A stretch of DNA of 64,000 bases, taken from positions 387,599 to 451,598 of the forward strand of contig NC_037269.1 of assembly GCF_000002425.4 (NCBI RefSeq), given 5' to 3'. This DNA comes from Physcomitrium patens. Its lineage: Eukaryota > Streptophyta > Bryopsida > Funariales > Funariaceae. The position numbers and the translations under genes were made by a program. Shown one piece after another: positions 23,240-33,358 of this stretch (its first letter is position 1; every line of letters begins with the position of its first letter). Under the pieces are notes generated by a model that had not been told where the DNA came from, did no database searches, and saw nothing but the letters and a program-made list of their open reading frames with translations.

Positions 23240-24135
23240 AAGATGAGGTTCCTTCCATTTTATCAGCTTGTCATGACAGTGCGTGTGGCGGACATTTTTC
23301 TGGCCAATTGACTGGTAAGAAAATTCTTAGGGCTGGTTATTACTGGCCAACACTCTTCAAGGACGCTCATACCTATGTGAGGCGTTGTGATGCATGTCAG
23401 AGATTTGCTAGGAATGACCTTCACATGCAGTTGCCGCTTCACATTTCCCTACCATTGGTGCCATTTGAGAAGTGGGGCATCGATTACGTGGGAGAGATTC
23501 ATCCTCATTCATCTCGAGGAATGGCATATATTGTAGTAGCCACTGAATATCTCACTAAGTGGGCTGAAGCCAAGGTTGTGAAGACAAATGATGCCAAGAA
23601 TGCTGCAATCTTTCTCTTTGAGAATGTGATTACTAGATTTGGAGTCCCGAAGATCCTTGTGAGTGATCAAGGTACTCATTTCCTCAACGAGGTGATTGAA
23701 TCCATGACTGAGCGATTCCAGATTGATCACCGGAAGACTACACCCTATCACCCTCAAACCAATGGTCAGACAGAGCGAGTCAACCAAACACTTGGTACTA
23801 TATTAAGAAAAACTGTTAGAGACTCCAAGCGTGATTGGGATGTGAAATTGCCAGCCGCCTTATGGGCATATAGAACAACATTCAAGGTCACCACGCAGGC
23901 TATGCCATTCTCTCTAGTCTATGGACTGGAAGCAGTTTTACCAATTCAGTTTGAGGTTCCATCCCTTTGGATTGCAGTAGATTCCAGATTGACTGACAGA
24001 CAATCTTTAAAGACAAGGTTGTACGAGCTCGAGGCGTTGGATGAGAGCAAAAGACAAGGGGCTCAACACATTGAGGCCATCCAGAGGCGGCGCAAGGTCG
24101 TGTTTGATAAACGGAACAAGACTCGGGTCTTGTAA
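23240..24135 (+). pseudogene. OtaD integrase domain, open
   Basis: Within the uninterrupted piece 22,789-24,135 there is an HHCC zinc-binding region (ACHDSACGGHF ... RRCDACQRF, about 23,268-23,405) and a DDE core: Asp in GIDYVGE at 23,482, Asp in VSDQGTHF at 23,664 and Glu in GQTERVNQ at 23,773. The tail after the TAA at 24,133 (LVLLQDARKIDFPSKFDAIW) ends without a chromodomain. All catalytic residues are kept, so decay is limited to the stops. Confidence 0.9.
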
Positions 24136-24324
24136 CTTGGTATGCTAGTATTGTTACAAGATGCTCGCAAGATCGACTTTCCAAGCAAGTTTGATGCCAT
24201 ATGGTTGGATCCTTATCTTGTCAAGGAGGTGTTTTTAAACAACTCCGTGCAATTGGAGACCTTGAATGGTCAATTTTTTCCCACACGAACATCAGGTAGC
24301 AGGTGTAAAGAATATAAGACATGA

Positions 24325-24462
24325 GGGAGCCCAATTTTGGGCAAAAGCTCCACCTTTCTATCTTATGATAAGGCGATAGTATGAACTGGCATGGTGAAAA
24401 TACTTTAAAGGATAAAAATTGGCAAGTACAAGCTGGATTCGTCCCCTGATGGTCCCCAATTA
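24325..24462 (+). other. OtaD 3' untranslated stretch, no clear polypurine tract
   Basis: 138 bp between the pol stop and the 3' LTR. The bases directly before the LTR read GATGGTCCCCAATTA, which is not purine-rich. The best purine runs (ACATGAGGGAG near 24,321 and AAGGATAAAAATTGG near 24,408) are far from the LTR. Confidence 0.6.
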
Positions 24463-24660
24463 TGTGAGCCCAAAAGTTGGTTCACATTGTTGGTTAAACT
24501 AAAAAAATCTAAAAAAAAATAAGAATTTTGATTATGTTTTGTTATAATAAGTTAGTTATAGACATTAATGTTAGTAGCTTATTGATGATTAGTAGTGGAA
24601 AGAAAAATCAAGAGAGAAGGGAGTGGAAGAAAGATAAGAAAAAGAGCCAAAAAAAAAAAA

Positions 24661-24692
<32 letters not shown>

Positions 24693-26304
24693 GGCCAAGA
24701 AGAAAGAAAGAAGAAGATGAAGAGGGACAAGGAGAAGAAGAAGAAAAAGGAGAAGAAAATAATTAGAAGTAAATTTATTGTGATGGGTTTGTCAAATTGT
24801 TGGTTCTTAATGATCTAGAACTTAGATTTGGGTGTATGAATAGTCAAACTTGATGTTTAAATATGTTTTAAAGACATTGGTGGAGTTAGTTTTGTCAAAA
24901 AACGCTTCGAATTGGGGATTTTGGGCATGTCCAGTACTAAAATCGGGTATAGGACTTAGGGTTAATGTGGGCCCTTGATCTTGATTAGGGTTGGTGGATT
25001 CGGATGGTGGAGATGTGGCCGCCACCCTTTGATCTCTTCCTACTTGGATAAGAAGGTGGGGGTGGCCACATTCGCTCTCTCTCTCTCTTTTTTTTTTTGG
25101 GGGGCGAAGCCATGCCAAATTGCATCCCCACGTACCCTTGTTTCTATAGAGCTGCAATTGCGCAGCTGTAGTGTATTAGTTATCTGGAAATAGAACGTCA
25201 AACTTTACCAATAGTTAGATCTTGTCGTTAGCTTCCTCGGGACAGTAGGCACGCTTTGTTTGGAGAGAAAACAAGAAAGTTGTGGTGGTTTTAGTGACAA
25301 GGAGGTCAGCTGCCGGCCAGATCTGGAGGTCCGACTTTGGAAGGCGAGTGTTGGCGGACAGTATTGAATTTGGAGCTGAAACTTTTGAAGGAGATGGTTC
25401 TTGTTGTCAGCTTTGCAAGGACTATTTGCGCGCTTAGATTGAGTAAAGGCCAAGGAAGTTATGGTGGTTGGAGTGAAGAGTCGGCCGTGGTGAAGATGTA
25501 GCACTCCGCCAACTCAAGCTACTTTGGAAGGTCATATCTTGGAATTCACTCAAGATTTTCAAGAAAAAATTGTTGGAGGTGATGCGGCTTCAATTCTAGT
25601 TTCTGGAATGCTAAAACATATGCATTGCACAACTGGAATGGAGCAAGGGCAAGGGTTTTTGTGGCCAGGGGTGCTCTGACTAGGCCGAGAAAGTCAGGCA
25701 ACTTTGAGGCAAGATTTCTCTTAGCTTAATTGTTGTTTTGCATTGAATTTTGTTGGAGGACAAGCGCTTGTAAGTCTACTTTCTAAAATAGCAAAGCTTG
25801 TTATAAACAAGTTAGTGATGCAACCATTGTAGTGGAATTCGTGCAAGGGGGTGGCTACCATGACTTGGAAGGTGGCGACTTCCAATTTTCTTTAATTTTT
25901 AGGATGAATCTTGGATGAATTAGGTCAATTGCACGAATTATCAGTTGGATGATAAGTTGACTTATGGTTGGATGAATGAATCTTTAGATGAAAATTGGAT
26001 GAATAAACTTTGAATGAATGAATGTTATAGGATGAATGAGATTTAAGGGATGGATGATTGATGAAGGGAAATTTAGGATGAATGAACTTAGGGTTTCTAG
26101 ATGAATTTAGGGTTTCTGGATGAACTTAGGGTTTTTGGATGAATTTAGGGTTTCTAGATGAACTTAGGATTTATGGATGAACTTAGGATTTATGGATGAA
26201 CTTAGGATTTATGAATGAACTTAGGGTTTATAAAAATTGTGTGTGAGTGAAGTTAATCCACTTGACTACTAAACGCAATTAAGGGTGGAGGAATTTAGCT
26301 CACA
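24463..26304 (+). repeat. OtaD 3' LTR
   Basis: 1,842 bp, TGTGAGCCC to GCTCACA, keeping the intact TG start lost in the 5' copy. The repeat array (26,081-26,232) has eight 19-bp units. Confidence 0.93.
26081..26232 (+). repeat. 8 x 19-bp telobox minisatellite in OtaD 3' LTR
   Basis: Eight units of the same GATGAACTTAGGGTTTCTA type as in the 5' LTR, four fewer than there. Which variants (GGGTTT, GGATTT) occur in which order differs between the two LTRs. Confidence 0.9.
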
Positions 26305-26309
26305 ATCAT
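26305..26309. repeat. Target-site duplication of OtaD, right copy (ATCAT)
   Basis: Identical to 15,641-15,645. Confidence 0.9.
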
Positions 26310-27600
26310 CATATCCATGCATAATTCCACCACTTCTTACATCATAATGTTATTAATTTATACAATCTTTATGATTATAACCTTTAACAGATCCATAATC
26401 TATTTTTTGTAAAAGTTCAACCTTAAATTCTTCATCATAATCCAAAGTATTAGGCAAAACATCCTCACCTCCTTCAAATGTAGAAAATGTCTTTATCACC
26501 AAGAAATATTCCATTCAAATTGCCATCACCAACTTGCACAAATTTACTCAATGTAGAATAGCCATAGCTTTCAACCTTATTGTCATTAATTTTTAAATCC
26601 TTGAACTCTATATTGTCTTCAAAATTTTGGATACCTTGATTTTTTTTAATAATAGTTTGAAAAAAGTATTTTTTCTCTCCTTCACCATCCTTGGTATAAG
26701 ATCCAATTTCTTTCATGTGCACAGAATTGGCTTCTCCATTAAAATCCCCTACTTACTCTTCCATTTCTATTTTTTTAAGATTAGTTCCTTGTATTGATAA
26801 AGATAACATAGAAGCCAAAGTAGAAGATTTCTTAGGCCATATTGCAACTCCTTTAGATTTTGTTTTTTATTGCTTTGCTAAAACAACCACTACTTCCTTC
26901 AACTTCTCTCAATTATTGGTACAATCTCTCTCTGTAGACTCATCTAGAAGAAGCATGAAAAGATCGTCTTTCAAAGCATCATCAAGACCATTTAAAAATA
27001 ACTCTACCTTTAAAGCACCCAATGATCGTCTCTCTAAAGATGAGAGTTGATAAAATCTCCTATCAAATTCTTCCAAGAATTCATAAAGATCCATATGCTT
27101 GCTTGGTTGCAACTCTATTTAATCCAAAAACTTTCGCTTGGTAATCCTATCCTCATCTCCATGAATAAATTCTTCCTTCAAAAGTTCTTGGAATTTTGAC
27201 CATGTTTCTACACCCTCTCCAAGCAATCTCTCTATTTTTTTATGAAATCTAGGTTCAATAGCCAAATGGAAGCTTGAGATCATCTTTGCCTCAGGGATTT
27301 GATATGTTTCTATTTCAAATGTATAAACTTGTAAAAACTTAGTGATGTTGTATCCTTCAAATCTCTCAAATTTATAAATGACTCCTCACAATACCCTTGT
27401 GATATCTTTTTCAATTACTTACATTCTTTGTTGCTCCTCTATGAATATACAAAAAACCTTAAAAAGCTCACTAATATTTGATCCATCCAAAATATTCGAC
27501 CTATCCAAAGTTTTTAATGATATATCTTCTATTTTGTTCCACAATGATCAAAAATGTTCCTTGAAATAATCCAATAAATACCTTATGATACTTCAAAATG
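26310..27600 (-). pseudogene. GagM gag, N-terminal half
   Basis: The minus strand carries a capsid-like Gag. Near 27,110-26,910 an open piece reads MQPSKHMDLYEFLEEFDRRF and ERRSLGALKVELFLNGLDD. Upstream (about 27,330-27,115) lie PEAKMISSFHLAIEPRF and KFQELLKEEFIHGDEDR, in the layout of retroelement capsids. Weak similarity to GypM-2 Gag (NITKFLQ versus DITKYLR) supports a shared origin. Downstream to 26,310 it is acidic and leads, in frame across the OtaD site, into the Tyr-rich half at 15,640. Confidence 0.6.
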
Positions 27601-27806
27601 CTCCAACATATATATAAAGTCTTATAGTATTCTATGATAATCTAAATATTGCCATTGTATTTTAAGATAGTCTTCAAAGCTCCAAGAATTCAAAAGCTCT
27701 AATTCACCCACTATCCAAAGCTCTTCTTTCAACTCTCTTGTCTTTTTTCTTTCCATAGTTCAAATAATCCAAGATAATCAAATATCTTCCACCTCAAGCT
27801 TTTTAT

Positions 27807-27819
27807 GTCGGATTCACCA
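27807..27819 (-). other. GagM primer-site candidate
   Basis: Four bases after the 5' LTR the minus strand reads TGGTGAATCCGAC, starting with the TGG expected opposite a tRNA CCA end. GypM-2 has TTGTGAATCAGAT at the same place (43,283 on). I could not name the tRNA. Confidence 0.45.
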
Positions 27820-27823
27820 AATA

Positions 27824-28474
27824 TGTCATAATATGTGAAGTCTCGCTTAAAAATGCTCCAAGCACTTGGCTGTGGAAGGTAGAATGGAAATTACAACAAC
27901 AAAATCCTAATTCTAATAGAACACTAACAATGCTAAACAAGTTTAATCAAATTTAGAAAAACCTCAAAGGAATTCTAAAGAAATAATAAAAAATCTTAAA
28001 AAAATATTAGAATGATTACAAATATATCTCAAATACATCTCAATTCAATCTTTATTTAATCGTAGTTGAAATCTTACTTCTTTCAAACTTTAGGCCAAAA
28101 ACTAACTAAATCTTAAATCCTAAATCAAATCCTAATCAAATCCTAACCAAATCTTAAATCCCAACCAAACCCTAAATCCTAAATCAAACTCTAATCCAAA
28201 ATCAAATCCTAATTAAATTCTAATCCTAATCCTAAATCCTAAACCTAAGTTTGATTAGGATTTAATTTAGGATTTGATTGGAATTATTTATGGTCCTACA
28301 AAATAAGTAGAAGTCACCTTTCTAAAAGGAAGCATTGGTACCTTTTAGTTTTACTATCTTTTTGACTATTAACTATATTTCTAGGATAATTTGCTCTAAT
28401 ACTTTGAACTAAGATCTCCTACATTATAATAATTTCTACACTCTTTCACCTATTAGTCATGGTACATCATGACA
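27824..28474 (-). repeat. GagM 5' LTR, internally deleted
   Basis: 651 bp against 1,861 bp for its partner. Both ends are kept (TGTCATAATATGTGAAG and TACATCATGACA in plus reading), but most of the array and the adjoining part of the LTR are gone. At about 28,240 the array flips orientation. Confidence 0.75.
28095..28285 (-). repeat. Short telomere-like array with an orientation switch
   Basis: Plus-strand units of the CCTAAATC/CCTAATCAAAT kind run up to about 28,240 and then change to GATTAGGATTTAATTTAGG until about 28,285. This inverted repeat could fold into a hairpin. Confidence 0.75.
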
Positions 28475-29192
28475 CCCCATGCAATTTTCTTCATATCTCA
28501 CAAAATATAAGCTCAAATGCCACGAAATTTATATATATAGCTTTTTAACACAAAACATTATATTTTCCAAAAAGTTTGAGCCAAAAATTCGTCCAAAAAC
28601 TTAAGTTATGGCTCCAACCATAACTATAAACAAAACTACTCACTTACTGCCTTTCATTTGGAAGCACTACCTTCAACTCCTTATAATTCCTTCATATGAA
28701 TTCCAAAAGCAATAATTCTTTCATGAAAGATATAGACCTTAAAATCGTCATTCCAACCACACCTTTTGATCTTCAAAAACTATTGTACAATTCTTCATAT
28801 CTTCAAAAGAATAAAAATATATCTTAAATTAATACCTTAACTTCAAATGGCTATAACTTCTTCACTTTAATTCCAAATCCTCTAGTTTTTGTACTCAAAT
28901 TGTAGTCCAAATCCCAGACTTTATAACCATAGCTTTTAATTTCCTAATGATTCCTTTGAAGTTACCGAAATCCTTGTTATGGTCGCATGCAGCCTCCTCA
29001 AAGTCCATTGGACATGGTATTCAACCAATAGGGATGAAGTTCTCCATTCCTTGCCTTCTTCTAACTATGCCTTGCTTTCATCCCTCCTAATTAGTCTCCT
29101 ATTAGTTTAGATTTTCATCCTTAGATTTCCACCTTCTTCCAAGGCTTCATTCTAAACATTTAAGTCATATATATATTTGCCATAATCAAAAC

Positions 29193-29195
<3 letters not shown>
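28475..29195. other. Unassigned, less AT-rich region
   Basis: About 720 bp without a convincing frame, between the GagM 5' LTR and a poly-A run. It is visibly less decayed than the neighbouring elements. The right flank of the GagM insertion site is the simplest reading; LTR-like noncoding sequence of another family is possible. Confidence 0.4.

Positions 29196-29230
<35 letters not shown>
29196..29230 (+). repeat. Poly-A tract (~35 nt)
   Basis: An almost pure A run. It could be the 3' tail of a retrotransposed transcript lying upstream on the plus strand, or simple homopolymer growth. No AATAAA signal is obvious just upstream. Confidence 0.8.
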
Positions 29231-29235
<5 letters not shown>

Positions 29236-29354
29236 TACAAACTCTTCTTAATTTAATCTACTAAATATTCTAACTCAGATTTAAATTTATTAACATATGA
29301 TATGTTTTAATTAATTTTTACATACTATAAGTATTTATAGTATGATATCATGTG

Positions 29355-32300
29355 ATTGAAATCTTTTACAAATAAAGATCTTATCCTCTCTTTAGAATCC
29401 TCTCCTTATTTTATGATAGATATGCATTTAGGATGTAATAATCACAAAGCCTCTTCTTTGATAGATTTAAGAGCCTTAGTTTGTTTTTTAGATGAAGAAT
29501 TTGTTAAAAGCCATAGAATACCGTTAGTACAGAAAAACTGAACATGTATATGTAGAAGTCATAGATGGTTGTCCATTATTTTTTGGAGATATTACTCATA
29601 AAATACTTCCTATAGATGTTGCAAAAAATGGTCATAATAGTTGTGTAATTTTTAATATAATTAGATCTCCCTCTAATTTAATTATTTTAGATTTATCATG
29701 GTTAAAAAAGTATAATCCTCTGATAGATTCAGTTTCTTATAAACTTATCTTTTTTTAGAATACTATTAAGAATTTTATAAAAATCCATGAGTCTAATTGT
29801 AGCCAAATCCATACTCATAAGTGCAAAAGCTTTCTTCCATGCTGCAAAAAAAAAAATACTTTTTGTTATTTATGCCACATCTATTTTTAATAATAGAAAG
29901 TCTTCAAGTGGCATTCCAAGTCAATATCAAGATTTTTAAGATGTTTTTGAAAAGAAGAATGTAGATATTTTTTTAAAGTATTGTCTATATGATTGCTCAA
30001 TTGACCATAAAGAAGGGAGTCAAATACCATTTGGTCCAATTTACATTTTATCACAAAATAAGTTGGCTCAATTTAAGAAATACATTGAGAAGAACTTGGC
30101 TAAAAATTTCATATATCATTTGAAATCTCTTGTTGGGCCCCTATCTTATTTGTGAAGAAAAAAGATAGATTATTACAAATATGCATAGATTATCAATGAA
30201 TAAAGAAGATTATCATCAAGAATAGATATCCTTTATCTTTGATATCTAGACTTTTTGATCAATTAAATTAAGCTAAGATCTATACAAAAATAGATCTACA
30301 AGGAGCATACAACTTAGTTTGTATTAAAAAAAGAGATAAATAGAAGACTACATTTTGAATAAGGTATAGATATTTTGAATATAATGTCATGGCTTTTGGA
30401 GTCACGAATGTACTAGCTACTTTTTAATATTTTATAAATGATATTTTTTATAAATTTTAACATGATTTTATTGTCTATTACTTAAAAAATATTTGAATCT
30501 ATTCTAAAAATATAAAAGAGCATGAAATTCATGTTTGTCATGTATTACAAAAATTTAAAAATGTGAGATTGTATGCCAAGTTGAAAAAATTTGTATTCTA
30601 AACTACTAAAATTGACTTCTTAAGATATATCATTTTCAATGAAGGACTTATGATGGATTCAAAGAAGATTCAAATTATTATAGATTAGAAGATTTCAAAA
30701 ATAATAAAAGATGTACAATGCTTTTTGAGCTTTACTAATAATTATTCGACCTTCATCAAGAATTTTTCTCAAATTGTAGCTTCTTTTATACATCTTGCAT
30801 GCAAAGACAAACTTAATTAGAACAAAGAAGCTGAAGTATCTTTTAAAGCCTTGAAGTCGACATTTATTTATTCACCAATTTTATATCGCATCAACTTTTT
30901 GAAGGTACTTTTTATAGAAATAAATGCATCAAATTTTCCTATGGATGTTATTTTGTTACAAATAAGAGAAGATGATAAGCTCCACCTAGTAGCTTTTCAT
31001 TCCAAAAAATTCTCAGTGGACAAGATTAAGTATTAAATCTACAATAAAGAATTTCTTGCAATAGTGGATTCTTTTTAAGTATGGCATCATTATCTAGAAG
31101 GTGCTTCCACTCTAGTCATTGTATATACACATTACAAGAATTTCAAGTATTTCATATCAGCACATATTTAGAATCATTGCGAAGCTTCTTGGAGCATGTT
31201 GTTATCAAGATTTGAGTTCAATATCACTCATCAATCAAAAAAACAACAAAGTTTATCAAATGAGCTTTCTACACATTCTCATCTTGTATTTAAAGAAGGA
31301 GATGCAGCTTTTGATTAACAAAGAATAATTTTATTAAAGCTAAAATAATTTCATCTTCAAGCAGTGAAATCAATATTGACTATTGATTCAATTTTTTTCA
31401 AACAAATTCAATCAAGTATGTCCTCTAATCTTTTTATTTATAATATCAAGAATACTTCTTCTAACTCTCGTAATACCTCCAAGTTTGAGTTCAAGAACAA
31501 CCTACTTTATTTTGAAGGATGCTTATATGTTCCAAAAGGAGAAGCATGTTTACATATTCTTCAAGCATGTCACAACTTTCTAGTAGCATAATATTTTTGA
31601 TACAATAAGACTTTGGAGCTCATATCTAAAGATTTTTGGTGGGTACAAATGTGGAAGCCTGTAAAAGACTTTGTTCAATCATGTAACATTTATTCTAGGT
31701 CAAAAACTCCTCATCATCAACTTTATGGACTTCTTCAGCCATTATCTATTCCAAAATAACCATGGACTTCTATTTCTATAGATTTTATTATGGATCTTCC
31801 AATTTCAGGTTTGTGTGATTTTTTATTTGTGATGATAGATCATTTTATCAAAATGGCACATTTTATACTATGAACAAAATCTATCATAGGTGAAGAAATT
31901 GCCAAATTATTCTTTGACAATATCTACTAATATCATCGATTGTTGAAAGATATTATATTAGATAGGCAGACTTAATTTATATCAAGATTTTAGAGAATCC
32001 TTTTTAATATTCTAAAGGTAGACATAAAGCTTTTTTTGACCTTTTAACTTTAAACTAATAGACAAATAGAGCACGTAAACTAAGTTTTAGAGCAATACTT
32101 AAGATATACTATCAATTATCAACAAGATAATTAGAGAACCCTCTTATCATTGATAAAGTTTGCTTATAATACTATGATACATTCTTCTATGTAACAAATA
32201 TCTTTCTTTATTAATTATGGTTATCATCTATGATTGGATACTTTTGACTTTTTAAAAGTTGATAATCTTGCAGTAGAAGATTTTACAAATCATTTATTTA

Positions 32301-32800
32301 AGCTATATGCAACAATGAAGGTGCAATTAAAAGAAGCTTAAGAATGACAAAAGATCAACATAAATGCATATCAAAATAAATAACCACAATTCAATGTAGA
32401 TGACAAGGTATAGTTACTTTATTATAATATCAAGACTATTTGTCCTTGTGATAAACTGCACTACTATAGATTTGAACCTTTTTCCTATTTGTAGACAAAT
32501 CAATCCAATTGCTTATCGATTACATCTACTAGAGTGAGTAAAGATCTATTATGTCTTCTGTGTGTCTCTTCTTAAACTATATAAGATTACGAATATACTA
32601 AAAAAAAGACAAGCCCCACATCCTCTTATAGAAATAGACAATAATAAAAAGTTTGAAGTGGAAGAAGTTTTAGACTCTAGGCAACGCCAAAATAAATTGC
32701 AATATATTACCCATTAGTATACATACAATATTAATGAATGCATATGAGAGCCAATAAAAAATCTTGCAAATGCGACAAAGATAGTAGAGGCTTTTTATCA
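29355..32800 (+). pseudogene. ChrA-4 pol remnant (PR, RT, RNase H, INT, chromodomain)
   Basis: Protease near 29,440-29,720 has its Asp-Ser-Gly changed to Asp-Leu-Arg (LIDLRALVCFLDEEF). RT spans about 30,060-30,740, with the YLDD box read as YLKN near 30,480. RNase H spans 30,830-31,200 (VAFHSKKFSVDKIKY; HHYLEGAS). Integrase spans 31,400-32,400 (CHNFLVA; SKDFWWVQMWKPVKDFVQSC; IDFIMDLPISG). The chromodomain is near 32,632-32,755 (EIDNNKKFEVEEVLDSRQRQ). Many stops; catalytic residues lost. Confidence 0.8.
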
Positions 32801-32927
32801 ACAACATTGATCAAAATCAAGATAAAAGATAACAAACCTTTGTTGTAAATGAAACACAATTCAAGAAAGATTACATTCTATCTTCTATCTTTGTTTGTAG
32901 TTTTTGTATAATTATGGCATTAAAGAG

Positions 32928-33348
32928 ATAGAAAACTAACAATCAATGAATTCAACTCAAGAGCTATCATTTGCTGACTTATTAGATAAAATATTACGAT
33001 TATTACAATCTTCAAGACTATATATTAGCGATGAAGATCTTCAAAAATGACATTCTTTTTTGAATAAATGATAAGATACAATGCATTTGGTATCATGACT
33101 TGAAAAAAGATTCTTAATATTTGGTGATTTTATTAGAAATAAGCATGACTCATGATAGTATTATAAATATTTCTTTTTATGTAAGTTATAAAGGTTTCAA
33201 CAATGATTAAATCATAAGGTGGTTTTTTTGCCATAGGATAGGACATTATTAATGGCTCAGAGGACTTGTCAACTATCTTCAAATGGAACAAAGATCAGAG
33301 TATGTAACAAATACAATTCATTATATTTTGGACTTCCTCAACATATGA
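32928..33348 (+). pseudogene. orf140 of ChrA-4
   Basis: Same place and content as in the other ChrA copies, 421 nt, so it carries a small net deletion. The start codon reads ATA (IEN-stop-QSMNSTQEL). Kept blocks are DKILRLLQSSR, SDEDLQ, SYKGFNND, QRSEYVTNTI and YILDFLNI. Unknown function; dead in this copy. Confidence 0.6.
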
Positions 33349-33358
33349 TCACTACTAT

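Larger units (their letters stand above)
18217..24324 (+). pseudogene. OtaD gag-pol polyprotein, one frame with six stops
   Basis: From ATG 18,217 to TGA 24,322-24,324 one reading frame of 2,035 residues holds Gag, protease, RT, RNase H and integrase, with no frameshift. It is interrupted by TGA 18,259, TAG 18,856, TAA 22,144, TAA 22,678, TAA 22,735 and TAA 24,133. Each fits a single C-to-T (or G-to-A) change from Gln, Arg or Trp codons. A single fused Gag-Pol frame is normal in several plant gypsy lineages. The product would form particles, copy the RNA and integrate the DNA. As it stands it cannot be made in full; the pieces 18,859-22,146 and 22,789-24,135 remain open. Confidence 0.9.
15646..26304 (+). 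mobile_element. OtaD: complete, young non-chromoviral Ty3/gypsy element (Tat/Athila-like)
   Basis: 10,659 bp with two LTRs that are nearly identical (1,919 and 1,842 bp; the difference is four 19-bp repeat units plus one base), a tRNA-Asp-like primer site and a single gag-PR-RT-RNaseH-INT frame. There is no chromodomain and no env-like frame. The LTR ends form a 7-bp inverted repeat, TGTGAGC/GCTCACA; the 5' copy starts TATGAGC after one G-to-A change. Domain order and the primer site fit the non-chromoviral plant (OTA) branch, but I cannot place it in a named lineage without a tree. It sits inside the gag of GagM. Confidence 0.92.
12414..28474 (-). mobile_element. GagM: gag-only LTR retrotransposon, split by OtaD
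   Basis: Two LTRs in the same (minus) orientation, 27,824-28,474 (5') and 12,414-14,274 (3'), bracket an interior. Once OtaD and one target duplication are removed, that interior is only about 2.9 kb. It has a primer-site candidate at the 5' LTR, a Gag, and a polypurine tract next to the 3' LTR, but I find no protease, RT, RNase H or integrase. The LTRs and polypurine tract match GypM, so GypM is the likely source of enzymes. This fits the non-autonomous TR-GAG class. No outer target duplication found (TCCGC versus CCCCA). Confidence 0.7.
29355..33358 (+). mobile_element. ChrA-4: chromovirus from protease to orf140, 5' truncated
   Basis: Collinear with ChrA-7 from the protease N-terminus through RT, RNase H, integrase, chromodomain and orf140. 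It lacks LTRs, leader and Gag. The 5' break is near 29,355; the 3' break is at 33,358, where the GypM-2 LTR begins just before the position expected for the polypurine tract. Heavily AT-shifted. Confidence 0.8.
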
